Counted from the stretch's first letter, positions 1-7,752 are shown. The stretch is DNA of 20,710 nt from Clostridiaceae bacterium (GCA_902362365.1 CABIVQ010000053.1:1-20710); one strand, 5' to 3'. Translations and numbers: made by a program. The notes: generated by a model from the letters alone, not told the origin.

Positions 1-166
1 ATCTCCACAATTTAATGATTTAATAACTACATTATCTACATGAGTTCTCATTTCCTTCGGAACTCTATGCCACATTCTTTTTTTTAAATTCATTATACTT
101 ATCTAATAGTATTTCTTTTATTGTTATCTTCTTTTCTGCATTTGTTCTCACATCATTATTATACAT
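1..166 (-). pseudogene. IS91-type transposase, 5' fragment with frameshift
   Basis: Partial gene running off the left edge of the window. From ATG at 166 the frame encodes MYNNDVRTNAEKKITIKEIL and on to about residue 29, then stops at TAG (67-65). In the +1 frame the protein continues to the window edge with ...KRMWHRVPKEMRTHV... and ...KSLNCGD. The joined product has the layout of the N-terminal zinc-binding domain of IS91-family transposases: an I-K-E-I start, a basic helix, R-x-x-V-x-x-V, then L-x-C-G leading to cysteine pairs that would lie beyond the edge. The shift falls in a run of eight A (85-78); removing one A restores the frame. There is no good ribosome binding site just before ATG 166, but a ten-codon ORF (ATG at 184, preceded by CTAAGG) overlaps it and could couple translation. 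A c-di-GMP riboswitch and terminator precede it. The family call rests on a short stretch and is moderate. Confidence 0.5.
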
Positions 167-210
167 CAAAACTTATCCACAAGACCATTTTTTATAATAC
201 CTTAGTATAT

Positions 211-238
211 AAAAAAAGTTACTCAAAAAGAGTAACTT
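211..238 (-). terminator. Rho-independent terminator, riboswitch expression platform
   Basis: On the minus strand AAGTTACTC, loop TTTTT, GAGTAACTT forms a perfect 9-bp hairpin (238-216) followed at once by a T7 run (217-211). It lies about 95 nt downstream of the c-di-GMP-I aptamer and 45 nt before the ATG of the transposase fragment. It is therefore placed to act as the regulated terminator of that riboswitch, and there is no other minus-strand gene between aptamer and hairpin. The pairing is seen directly; the regulatory role is inference. Confidence 0.8.
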
Positions 239-330
239 AAATCTAGCCTAATAATTTAATGTTTCGTGTAAAAGTATACACTTGACATTAATACTAAGTT
301 TAAAACAAAAAGTATTGTAATGTACCCTTT

Positions 331-402
331 GGCAACTGGCTGACATAGTTAATAACCTTAGTCCCTATAGCTTTGTGTCCCTAGATTTCCCTAGGTTTAC
401 CT
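331..402 (-). ncRNA. c-di-GMP-I (GEMM-I) riboswitch aptamer
   Basis: The minus-strand RNA has the GEMM-I layout. P1 is GGUAA (401-397) pairing with UUGCC (335-331), one G-U included. The A-rich joint leads into P2, CCUAGG (395-390) with GAAA tetraloop (389-386) and UCUAGG (385-380). Next comes the GACACAAAGC segment (379-370), then P3 with the CUAAGG tetraloop-receptor side and ACUAUG on the return strand, and finally GCCAGUUGCC closing the aptamer. The GNRA loop and receptor are the tertiary contact of this class. The ligand is bis-(3'-5')-cyclic di-GMP. Departures from the common form are GGUAAA for GGCAAA, GACAC for GACGC and a mismatch in P3, so binding may be weakened. In clostridia this class usually works as an OFF switch through a terminator, as placed here. 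Confidence 0.85.
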
Positions 403-418
403 ATTTAATTTATACATT

Positions 419-447
419 ATTCTACCATTTATATCATTTTTTAGCAA
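419..447 (-). promoter_or_regulatory. Sigma-A promoter of the riboswitch transcript
   Basis: Minus strand -35 TTGCTA (447-442), 17-nt spacer, -10 TAGAAT (424-419). The predicted start near 411 is about 9 nt before P1 of the c-di-GMP aptamer, as expected for a riboswitch leader. Confidence 0.6.
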
Positions 448-587
448 TTAAATTATACATTTTTTGATAAATTTATTTTTTAATCTATAACGTATTCTTT
501 ATATTCTAAATTTCACCATAAATTTAGTAGATATTAGCTATAATTAAACACAATATTTTTAACCATTTTTTTCCTAATAAAAAATTA

Positions 588-616
588 TTGATATGAGTAT
601 TTGTGTATATTATACT
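588..616 (+). promoter_or_regulatory. Sigma-A promoter of traX-like gene
   Basis: -35 TTGATA (588-593), 17-nt spacer, -10 TATACT (611-616), start expected near 623. The ribosome binding site AGAAAGGA (635-642) and ATG 651 follow. It is divergent from the riboswitch promoter, about 140 bp away; the bases between hold nothing else I recognise. Confidence 0.7.
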
Positions 617-650
617 GTAAAAAACAAAAGATTTAGAAAGGATTAAATTT

Positions 651-1385
651 ATGATAAAAACAATAAAACTTGAAAAGAAGGGACTAGATAATATAAAATT
701 GCTATCTGGTGCACAATTAAAATATATCGCCTTCTTATCTATGTTAATTGACCATGTAAACAAAGCTTTAATATATCCTATTTTAGATGGAGGATTACTT
801 TTAGAAATAAGTGATTTTTTTGATGTTATTGGAAGAATTGCATTTCCTTTATTCGCATTTTTCATTGTTGAAGGATTTTTCAAAACAAAAAGTCGAAAAA
901 AATATCTTGCAAACTTATTAATATTTGCAGTTATATCAGAAATACCATTTGATATGTTTTTCTCCCGCACATTTTTTAATACAAGAGCAAACAATGTTTT
1001 ATTTACTTTAGCATTATCTCTTATAACAATATGGATTATAGACATACTAAAAAGTAAATTAAAAAATAAACCTAGTATTTTATGGTATTTCTCATCAGTA
1101 GTATTAATTCTTATTTCATCATTTATATCTATGCAATTTGGATTAGACTACGAGCATTACTCAATAATAATCGTCTACTTATTTTATATTTTCTATAATA
1201 ATCTTGTTATAGGTTGTGCTCTTGGATACCTTACTTTAATTAAAACACTTTGGTCTATACTAGGGTTTGGTCTTGTTCTTACATATAACGGAAAACGTGG
1301 TAATCAAAATAAAATTATAAATTATTGGTTTTATCCTGTTCACCTTCTTATATTAGGAATATTAAGAATGTATTTTAAAATCTAA
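651..1385 (+). CDS. TraX-family integral membrane protein
   Basis: 244-residue polytopic membrane protein. After a basic N-terminus comes the TraX-family signature: S-G-A-Q-L-K-Y-I-A then L-x-M-L-I-D-H-V-N-K (residues 20-38), followed by G-R-I-A-F-P-L-F-A-F-F-I-V-E-G-F (about 61-76) and a positively charged K-T-K-S-R-K-K-Y turn. Several further hydrophobic segments follow, and it ends in the typical YWFYPVHLLILGILR stretch. TraX of the F plasmid acetylates pilin N-termini. Chromosomal clostridial homologues belong to an acyltransferase-like membrane family with no settled function, so the substrate here is unknown. Good ribosome binding site AGAAAGGA 8 nt upstream, own promoter, own terminator: a single-gene unit. 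Length is normal for the family and no conjugation genes lie nearby. Confidence 0.85.
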   Translation: MIKTIKLEKKGLDNIKLLSGAQLKYIAFLSMLIDHVNKALIYPILDGGLLLEISDFFDVIGRIAFPLFAFFIVEGFFKTKSRKKYLANLLIFAVISEIPFDMFFSRTFFNTRANNVLFTLALSLITIWIIDILKSKLKNKPSILWYFSSVVLILISSFISMQFGLDYEHYSIIIVYLFYIFYNNLVIGCALGYLTLIKTLWSILGFGLVLTYNGKRGNQNKIINYWFYPVHLLILGILRMYFKI

Positions 1386-1420
1386 AAAAAGAGATTAGGC
1401 AAAACCTAATCTCTTTTTTT
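1384..1420 (+). terminator. Bidirectional terminator between convergent genes
   Basis: AGAGATTAGG, loop CAAAA, CCTAATCTCT with A7 on the left and T7 on the right. It directly follows the traX-like stop codon and overlaps the last bases of the convergent ABC ATPase gene, so it can serve both strands. Confidence 0.9.
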
Positions 1421-2045
1421 AGTATGTCAATTTCTTATCTTTTAATTCAAGTATGACATCTGATTTTTTTGCTAATTCCTTGCTATGAGTGACAACAATT
1501 ACACATTTTCCCTGTTGATGAGCATTCTTTTTTAATATTTCTATAATCTCATCTTCTGTATCGCTATCTAAATTTCCCGTTGGCTCATCTGCTAGTATTA
1601 CTGGTGAATTTGCTGCAAGAGTCCTTGCAATTGCAACTCTTTGTTGTTGTCCACCTGATAATTTTAATACATTTCTATTAATTTCATCATCCTTTAATCC
1701 CAAGTCATTCAATATTCTTTTATCAGCCTTTGAATTAACGATTCTTATATTTTCTAAAGGTGTCATATAATCAATTAAATTATAGTTTTGGAAAATCAAT
1801 GAAATATTATTTTTTCTATGATTTTCATATCCCTTTGCTTTTATATCTTCATTATTATATAATATTTGTCCGCTACTAGGTTCATCTAGACCTGCTAATA
1901 AAGATAGTAGGGTTGTTTTTCCTGAGCCTGAAACTCCTAAAATAGTGTAAAACTTTCCTTTTTCAAATTCTATACTTACATCATTTAAAACTTTTTTTCC
2001 ATTTTTATATGAATAGTTAACCTTATTTAATGCTAAAATTGACAT
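1419..2045 (-). CDS. ABC transporter ATP-binding protein, MacB/LolD type
   Basis: 208-residue nucleotide-binding subunit. Walker A is GVSGSGKTT (about 38-46), Q-loop in LIFQNYNL, signature LSGGQQQR (about 129-136), Walker B VILADEPTGNLDS and the H-loop histidine in VVTHS. The sequence around Walker B and the length are typical of the MacB/LolD/FtsE subclass, which works with FtsX-like permeases by mechanotransmission rather than classical transport. It starts 11 nt after the permease stop with a GGAGG site, so the two genes form one operon. The substrate cannot be told from sequence. Relatives include antimicrobial-peptide detoxification modules and envelope-stress exporters. Confidence 0.93.
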   Translation of the reverse strand: MSILALNKVNYSYKNGKKVLNDVSIEFEKGKFYTILGVSGSGKTTLLSLLAGLDEPSSGQILYNNEDIKAKGYENHRKNNISLIFQNYNLIDYMTPLENIRIVNSKADKRILNDLGLKDDEINRNVLKLSGGQQQRVAIARTLAANSPVILADEPTGNLDSDTEDEIIEILKKNAHQQGKCVIVVTHSKELAKKSDVILELKDKKLTY

Positions 2046-2056
2046 TTGTCTTCCTC

Positions 2057-3412
2057 CTAGCTCATTTTTGACAATATTTCTTTTGGTTTTAATTTAATTA
2101 TCGATCTTGAAGATATCATTACTGAAGTTATAATTATAGCTGTTCCTATTAAATAAACATATGCAACTTCTTTCAATTCTACATCTACATCAATTTCATC
2201 TGCAGTTTGAGTTGCTAAAGAACTATTTGCATCAGCTCCTAAAGAGAATCCCCCAAATCCTTGTTGAACTTCTTGTATAGCTTGTTTGCTGGCTTGGCTA
2301 ACTATTGCATTGCCCATACTTTGTGAGATTGCTTTGCTTGAGAAGAAAGAAGCTCCAAAAGCTATAGTAGCTATAAGCAGTAATTCTATGATATATTGTG
2401 AAATAATTTTGAACTTTGGAACTCCTACAGAAAGTAATATTCCTGTTTCATGCACTCTTCCTTGAATCCAAAATGCTAAAACTAGTGAAAGTATTATTAT
2501 ACCAACTACAATCGCTCCTATTAAAATTATATTTATAATTTTTTCCATAGCATCAAATGATTTTGATAATGCTAAAAAAGTATCTTCACTTTTTAATATT
2601 GTATATAAACTCCAGTCTTCTGAAATTTTATTAAGACTTGAAATTACGTCATCTACATTTTTGCTAGTGTTATATACAGCGCTTGTATATTGAATTTGAC
2701 CATCTGAATATCCATATAAAGTTTTTAAAGTGTTTATATCTGATATTATAAGATTTTCTGGAATTTCTAACTGACTTCCTTCTCTTTTTGTGTTTTCACT
2801 TTCAAAGATACCTACAATTTCAAGGTCATATTCATTTGGTGAATCACTAGTTGCTCTGTAATCTACAGTATTTTTTGTTCCTTTTATTTTATCTCCAACT
2901 TTTAATTTATTTTTTTCAGCTAAAGCCTTGTGTATCAATACTTTATTTTTATCTGTTGCTACAAGGTGTCTTCCTTCTACTAGTCTTAGTGATTTGCTTG
3001 TAAATTTAGTATCGTATTGTGTTGATGTATGTCCTTCTACTGAAAAAAGATGTTTGTATTCTTCTTCATTGTATTGAATCATATTATTTGCAGGGTCAAC
3101 ACTGCTTATGTTCTTAAAGTCCATTCCTGAACCGCCAATTATACCATCATAATTTTTTATTCCATCCACTTTAGATATTTTATTAACTAAGCTTTCTGGA
3201 ATTAGTCCATCAAAGTTTGTAGCGAGATTTGTTTGAAGTTCAAATATGTTTGAAATACCTTTATTTGAATCTTGTCTTGCTACTGTTGCTGCTTTTTTGA
3301 TAGAAATTCCACTTAAAACAGCTGTTGCTATACCAAATAATATAAATAACATTATAAGACTTTTCTTTTTCTTTCTTGTTATATATAAAATTGATCTTTT
3401 AAATGCATTCAT
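2057..3412 (-). CDS. FtsX/MacB-like ABC permease
   Basis: 451-residue membrane subunit. One N-terminal transmembrane segment (about 18-38) is followed by a large extracytoplasmic domain (about 40-285, MacB periplasmic-core type, with the conserved VEGRHL motif near its end). Three C-terminal segments follow (about 290-315, 335-358, 418-438). The cytoplasmic loop ETGILLSVGVPKFKI is the FtsX-family motif. A polar, Q/G/S-rich insert (about 365-410) lies in the last outer loop. ATG is preceded by AGGAGG at proper spacing. A -10-like TATAAT lies at 3450-3445 without a clear -35. First gene of a two-gene operon with the ATPase downstream. Function is likely export or sensing of an envelope-active compound; the substrate is unknown. 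Confidence 0.9.
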   Translation of the reverse strand: MNAFKRSILYITRKKKKSLIMLFILFGIATAVLSGISIKKAATVARQDSNKGISNIFELQTNLATNFDGLIPESLVNKISKVDGIKNYDGIIGGSGMDFKNISSVDPANNMIQYNEEEYKHLFSVEGHTSTQYDTKFTSKSLRLVEGRHLVATDKNKVLIHKALAEKNKLKVGDKIKGTKNTVDYRATSDSPNEYDLEIVGIFESENTKREGSQLEIPENLIISDINTLKTLYGYSDGQIQYTSAVYNTSKNVDDVISSLNKISEDWSLYTILKSEDTFLALSKSFDAMEKIINIILIGAIVVGIIILSLVLAFWIQGRVHETGILLSVGVPKFKIISQYIIELLLIATIAFGASFFSSKAISQSMGNAIVSQASKQAIQEVQQGFGGFSLGADANSSLATQTADEIDVDVELKEVAYVYLIGTAIIITSVMISSRSIIKLKPKEILSKMS

Positions 3413-3655
3413 TGTTTTCCTCCTCTGTTTGATTTTCTAAAAATATTATAATTTGCTTATGTGAAATATTTATGAAACTTTAAAATAAAAATTACTAAGT
3501 TTCTAAAGTGGATCCTATACAGTGGACACGATAAAAAAACGTGTCTACTTGTATAAGATTTATTTTTATATAAAATATTTATAAAGGAGTTGATTTTTTA
3601 TAAGTAAAAAATATCTTCAAGTAAAGAAATTAAGGAATTATCTATAATCATATGA

Positions 3656-3811
3656 AATATGAGATTGATTGTAAAAATTGTAATACATTTGAAGAGTTGC
3701 AGATTTTAGTAGATGACTATATAGATTATTATAATAATTTCAGATAACAATGGAATTTAAAAAAGCTGACTCCTATTCAATTTAGAAATCAGCTTTTGAT
3801 GGCGTCTTAGC
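3656..3811 (+). pseudogene. IS3-family transposase orfB, C-terminal remnant
   Basis: About 50 codons of the integrase C-terminus, ending in the family motif YNNFR-x-QWNLKKLTPIQFRNQLL. It is interrupted by an in-frame TAA between FR and QW, a position usually filled by tyrosine, and has no catalytic D-D-E residues left. It ends at TAG 3809-3811. Confidence 0.75.
3757..3797 (-). terminator. Possible terminator of the siderophore operon
   Basis: Minus strand AAAAGCTGA (3797-3789), 19-nt loop, TCAGCTTTT (3769-3761), continuing into a T6 run. It lies about 80 nt after the last gene of the iron-uptake operon and is formed by IS3 transposase codons. The long loop makes it weaker than usual. Confidence 0.4.
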
Positions 3812-3873
3812 CATGTGTTTTTTCTTTTGTCCTTGACAAGGGGGCCACTTTATTCAAACTTAGTAGTTTCTTA

Positions 3874-4644
3874 TTATTTGGGTATACACATAGGTCTTTG
3901 CGTAATTGGATCAGAAATTACTATACTATCTACTCCAAAAACATCTCTTAACATGTCTTCATTAAATACATCCTCTACTTCTCCTTGAGAATATATATTT
4001 CCTTGTTTCATACAAACAAGATTATGAGCATATCTAGCCGCATGATTTAACTCATGTATAACTATAACTATTGTTTTCTTAGTTTTATTATTTAAATCCT
4101 TTAATAATTCTAAAATCTCTATTTGATGAGCCAAATCCAAATATGTTGTAGGCTCATCAAGCAAAAGAACATCTGTATCTTGAGTTAAAGCCATGGCAAT
4201 CCACGCACGTTGCCTTTGTCCCCCTGATAAAGAATCTAACTGTCTATTTTCAAAATCTTCAAGACCAGTTGCTCTAATTGCCCAATTAACCATTTCTTCA
4301 TCTTTTTGAGACCTTGTGCCAAATATGCTTTTATATGGATTTCTACCAAAATAGCAAAGTTCTTTTACTGTTATCCCTTCTGGTGCTATTGGGCCTTGTG
4401 GCAATATAGCCAGCCTTTTAGCTAATTCCTTTGGTTTATACTCATGTATAGATACATTATCTAATAATACACTTCCTTCTTTAGGTGTTAATAATCTACT
4501 CATACCACTAAGTAACGTTGACTTACCGCAACCATTTGCACCAATTAAGATAGTAATTTTACCTTTTGGTATAGATAAATTTATATTGTTAACTATTTTT
4601 TTGTCTTCATATCCTAAAACTAAATCTTTTATATCTAAACTCAT
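3874..4644 (-). CDS. Ferric-siderophore ABC transporter ATPase (FecE/FhuC type)
   Basis: Nucleotide-binding subunit of an iron-siderophore importer. Walker A GANGCGKST, Q-loop region ILPQG, signature LSGGQRQR, Walker B VLLLDEPTTYLDL, and H-loop VIHELNHAARYAHN, which is nearly diagnostic of the FecE/FhuC/BtuD class. A GTG at 4653 gives three extra residues but sits too close to the AAAGG site; ATG at 4644 is preferred, giving about 256 residues. It follows the second permease after a short gap and is the last gene of the operon. It energises uptake through the two permeases encoded upstream. Confidence 0.92.
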   Translation of the reverse strand: MSLDIKDLVLGYEDKKIVNNINLSIPKGKITILIGANGCGKSTLLSGMSRLLTPKEGSVLLDNVSIHEYKPKELAKRLAILPQGPIAPEGITVKELCYFGRNPYKSIFGTRSQKDEEMVNWAIRATGLEDFENRQLDSLSGGQRQRAWIAMALTQDTDVLLLDEPTTYLDLAHQIEILELLKDLNNKTKKTIVIVIHELNHAARYAHNLVCMKQGNIYSQGEVEDVFNEDMLRDVFGVDSIVISDPITQRPMCIPK

Positions 4645-4660
4645 TATTATCACTACCTTT

Positions 4661-5635
4661 CTAATTAGCTTTTTTTCTTAATAATAAATATAAGAAATAT
4701 GGTGCTCCTATAATAGCTGTTACTATTCCTACTGGTATTTCCATTGGAGATATTATAGTTCTACCTATAATATCTGAAATTACTAAAAGATTTGCACCTA
4801 TAAGTCCACTTAGTGGAATAACTAACCTGTGTTTATATCCTACTAAAGTTTTTGCTATATGTGGCGCTATAAGTCCCACAAAACCTATAGTTCCACTTAC
4901 ACTTACGCTGCTAGCTGTAAGTATTATTCCTATTAATAAAAGTCCAACTCTTAATAAAAGTATATTTTCTCCTAAGTTTATGGCTACTTTATCACCTAAA
5001 GATAAAATATCTATTTTATTAGCTAAAATTATAGCTAATGGTACAAAGATTGCTACATAAGGAATTAATATTTGAACCTCATCCCAATATCTTCCCCATA
5101 CACTACCTGTTAACCAAAGAAGTATTGTTTGCACATTGGCTGAATTACTTATATTCAAATATTGAATACCTGCATCAAATAATGCACTCATAGCTATACC
5201 CATTATAACTATACTTGTATTTTTAAAATTAGTCTTTTTAGTTAGTAAATAAATAATAATACCTACCATAAGTCCGCCAATCATAGCTGCTATAGATATA
5301 CTACTTTTTAAGTTAAGACTTATGACAAGACATGCAAAAAAACCTGCTCCTTTTCCTATTCCTAAAACATCAGTTGAAGCTAGAGGATTTCTAAGAACAC
5401 CTTGAAAAATAGCTCCTGCTATAGCCAAACTCATTCCCACTATCATAGCTATTAGCAATCTAGGAATTCTATATTCAAACACAATAAAAGAATATCTAGA
5501 ACTGGAGTAATTAAAAATTGCATCAAATACATTACTTATATTTAAAGATTTACTTCCAAAGAGTAAACTTATGAAAGATATTACTAATAGCATTACTATG
5601 CTTATTGTAAATATCAATGTATTTTTATTTTTCAC
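4661..5635 (-). CDS. Ferric-siderophore ABC permease 2 (FecD/FhuG type)
   Basis: 324-residue FecCD-family permease. Family landmarks are the EYRIPRLLIAMIVGMSLAIAG stretch (about 55-75), RNPLASTDVLGI (about 82-93), the SGTIGFVGLIAPHIAK coupling-helix region (about 247-263) and the C-terminal DIIGRTI...EIPVGIVTAIIGAPYFLYLL block. About nine to ten membrane helices are expected. It begins with GTG at 5635, supported by GAGGTGG upstream, and overlaps the end of the preceding permease by 11 nt, so translation is coupled. With its partner it forms the heterodimeric channel for ferric-siderophore import. Confidence 0.92.
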   Translation of the reverse strand: MKNKNTLIFTISIVMLLVISFISLLFGSKSLNISNVFDAIFNYSSSRYSFIVFEYRIPRLLIAMIVGMSLAIAGAIFQGVLRNPLASTDVLGIGKGAGFFACLVISLNLKSSISIAAMIGGLMVGIIIYLLTKKTNFKNTSIVIMGIAMSALFDAGIQYLNISNSANVQTILLWLTGSVWGRYWDEVQILIPYVAIFVPLAIILANKIDILSLGDKVAINLGENILLLRVGLLLIGIILTASSVSVSGTIGFVGLIAPHIAKTLVGYKHRLVIPLSGLIGANLLVISDIIGRTIISPMEIPVGIVTAIIGAPYFLYLLLRKKAN

Positions 5636-6638
5636 TTACTCCACCTCTTTTCATTTCTTTATTAGCTAGGAATATATAAAATACTGCTCCTATAAATGAT
5701 GTTACTGTTCCTACAGGTGACTCATAAGGATATTTTAAAAGCTTAGATATTATATCCGATAGTAAAAGTAAATTTGCACCATATATTCCACATAATATAA
5801 AGTTTTGTCTGAAGTTTCGACCTCCAAGTTTACTAATTATATGAGGTGTTATCAATCCAATAAAAGATATCGGGCCTGCTATTGCAACAGATGAACTTGA
5901 TAATAAAATTACCACTATTGTAGCCACAGTCTTTGTTAACTTAACATTCTCACCTAAGCTAATAGCTACACTATCTCCCATTTTTAAAGTATCCATAGAA
6001 TTAGATATTAATATCGTTAAAATTATAGATAAAATAAACCATGGTAATATAGCCATTATATGTATGAATTGTGCATGATGGACTCCTCCAATCATCCAAA
6101 ATACTAAATCAGATGTTTTACTTTCATTAAATAACATTATAGACTTTGTTATAGAACTTAAAAATAGTTGTATACTTATCCCCACTAGTGTTATTTTTAG
6201 TGGAGATAAATTCTTAACGGTTCCAATTACATGAACAAATAATCCTATAACTCCAGCCCCTAAAAATGCACCTAATATTTTAGCCTTATATCCTAATAAA
6301 GGGAAAAATACCATTATTACAACTACCGATAATGTTGCTCCTGAATTTATCCCTAAAATTTGCGGTGATGCAAGGGGATTTCTAGTTAAATTTTGCATAA
6401 TTAATCCTGAAATAGCCATAGATGCTCCTATTAATATGCAAAGTAATACACGTGGTAGTCTAACAGTTCTTATTATTAAATCTTGCTTGCTACCACTATA
6501 ATTTATAATAGAATCAATAATTTCTTTTATTCCTATATGGCTCATTCCAATTAAAATATCTATTAATAATAACATTGCCACTGCAAATATACCTGCAAAT
6601 GCAAATCCTATAAATTTACTCTTTTTTACACTATCCAT
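5625..6638 (-). CDS. Ferric-siderophore ABC permease 1 (FecC/FhuB type)
   Basis: 337-residue FecCD-family permease, partner of the next gene. Landmarks are the RTVRLPRVLLCILIGASMAI stretch, NLTRNPLASPQILGINSGA (about 85-103), ISFIGLITPHIISKLGG coupling region and YPYESPVGTVTSFIGAVFYIFL near the C-terminus. The pairing of two unequal FecCD permeases plus FecE and a lipoprotein matches FhuBG/YclNO-type systems. AGAAGG lies 7 nt before the ATG. Positioned between the binding protein and the second permease in one operon. Confidence 0.92.
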   Translation of the reverse strand: MDSVKKSKFIGFAFAGIFAVAMLLLIDILIGMSHIGIKEIIDSIINYSGSKQDLIIRTVRLPRVLLCILIGASMAISGLIMQNLTRNPLASPQILGINSGATLSVVVIMVFFPLLGYKAKILGAFLGAGVIGLFVHVIGTVKNLSPLKITLVGISIQLFLSSITKSIMLFNESKTSDLVFWMIGGVHHAQFIHIMAILPWFILSIILTILISNSMDTLKMGDSVAISLGENVKLTKTVATIVVILLSSSSVAIAGPISFIGLITPHIISKLGGRNFRQNFILCGIYGANLLLLSDIISKLLKYPYESPVGTVTSFIGAVFYIFLANKEMKRGGVSEK

Positions 6639-6669
6639 ATGAATAACCTTCTAGTTGTCTATTTATTTT

Positions 6670-7625
6670 CTAGTTATTTAATAACCAGCCTGACATTTCT
6701 TTTGTTAATGTATTTACAGAAATAAATCCTCTATATTGAGTCCATGGACCTCTTGCTACAGTTGTATATACTTTGTTATTTTTAACTGCATCTAATGATT
6801 TATATAACTGAGTATTTTTCCACTGTGTATATATAGTTGTATCTATATCATCTCTCATATAAACAATTATGTCTGGATTTATTTCAACTAATTGTTCTAA
6901 AGATAAAGATGCTTCTCTATCATCACTTTGAATTGCATTTTTAAAACCAGCTTTTTCTAAAACTTGTCCTACAAATGAACTTGAAGTATGTGCTGTATAT
7001 TCATCGTTCTTTGGTGATACAGTTAATACCTCTTCATCGGATACTTTATCTTTCGCTTTATCTTTAACATCTGATAATACTTTTTCAGCTTCTTCTATTT
7101 TAGCTTTTGCTACATCTTCTTTACCAACAATTTCTGCAATAGTTTCAAAATTTTCTATGTATTCATCATATGAAGAATCAATACTATCTAATACTATTGT
7201 TGGTGCTATTTTGTTTAAATCTTCATATATTTCACTATGTCTGCTAGTATCTGCTATTATTAAATCTAAATCCATTGAACTTAATTCTTCTAAATTTGGT
7301 TCTTTACGATCACCTACTGATACATAATCTATTTTTTCACCATTTGTAACATCTGTTACTTTGTTAGATTCTCCATCATCAGCTATAGCCACTGGGTCTA
7401 TATCTAAATTATGAAGAGAATCTAAAAATGATAATTCAAGTACTGCTATTTTTTTAGGCTTGCTATTTAATTTTGTAGTTCCTAATTTATGTTGTACAGT
7501 AATTTGATTATCACTGCTATTATTTTCTTTATTTGTACTATTATTTGTAGTACATCCAACAAGAGCTATACTGCTTAGTATTACACTTGTTATTAATATT
7601 TTTTACTTAACTTACCTAATTTCAT
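6670..7625 (-). pseudogene. Siderophore-binding lipoprotein, frameshifted near N-terminus
   Basis: Solute-binding protein of the iron importer (FecB/FhuD/YclQ family). Translation from ATG 7625, 12 nt after AGGAGG, gives MKLGKLSKKY then TAA. In the -1 frame the signal peptide continues ILITSVILSSIALVGC, with lipobox L-V-G-C, a short N/S-rich linker and the conserved binding fold (P-K-K-I-A-V-L-E, I-A-D-D-G, DLDLIIADTSRHSE, NPDIIVYM, and TVARGPWTQYRG near the end). The break is in an A6 run (7604-7599); one more A restores a 318-residue protein of normal length. Nothing in the corrected frame between the break and the lipobox can start translation well, and the GTG at 7392 would give a form without signal peptide. 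Either a recent lesion, slippage at the A-run, or a sequencing error. First gene of the Fur-controlled operon. Confidence 0.85.
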
Positions 7626-7637
7626 TTTTAATATAAT

Positions 7638-7643
7638 CCTCCT
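7638..7643 (-). promoter_or_regulatory. Ribosome binding site of the siderophore lipoprotein gene
   Basis: AGGAGG, 12 nt before ATG 7625. It marks 7625, not the internal GTG 7392, as the true start and so exposes the frameshift behind it. Confidence 0.75.
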
Positions 7644-7650
7644 ACATATA

Positions 7651-7667
7651 TTGATAATCATTATCAA
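7651..7667 (-). promoter_or_regulatory. Fur box
   Basis: TTGATAATCATTATCAA is a perfect 8-1-8 palindrome matching the Fur consensus (GATAATGATTATC core). It sits at the expected transcription start of the siderophore operon, where bound Fe-Fur would block initiation. This predicts induction under iron starvation. Confidence 0.92.
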
Positions 7668-7674
7668 TTAACTC

Positions 7675-7703
7675 ATGTTATCATATATTTCTTTTACAGT
7701 CAA
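7675..7703 (-). promoter_or_regulatory. Promoter of the siderophore operon
   Basis: Minus strand -35 TTGACT (7703-7698), 17-nt spacer, -10 TAACAT (7680-7675), with a start near 7668 at the edge of the Fur palindrome. The -10 is imperfect. Confidence 0.6.
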
Positions 7704-7752
7704 TATTCATATATAATTTTATTTTTATAGTACTAAATTTAGTAAACATTAT

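Larger units (their letters stand above)
3505..3852 (+). mobile_element. Internally deleted IS3-family element
   Basis: An IS remnant of about 350 bp occupying most of the gap between two operons. Its ends carry imperfect inverted repeats: AAAGTGGATCC at the left, and AAAGTGGCCCC read inward from the right. An AAAGGAGTTG ribosome-binding-like stretch near 3583 and a short A-rich reading frame resemble an orfA start. The right part (about 3660-3811) encodes the C-terminus of the orfB integrase in one frame: ...TFEELQILVDDYIDYYNNFR, stop, QWNLKKLTPIQFRNQLL. That is the usual IS3-group ending with a TAA where a tyrosine is normal. The middle of the transposase is missing, so it cannot move on its own. 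Confidence 0.75.

Noticed and set aside
78..85. Programmed -1 frameshift for the transposase
   Set aside because: The protein continues in the +1 frame relative to frame 0; a -1 slip gives the wrong frame.
212..240. Plus-strand terminator
   Set aside because: The T-run needed for function is on the minus strand, where the riboswitch transcript runs.
524..1045. Long minus-strand open frame (173 codons) opposite the traX-like gene
   Set aside because: It overlaps a well-supported membrane protein gene on the other strand, has no ribosome binding site and no family features; its hydrophobic look is the mirror of the real gene.
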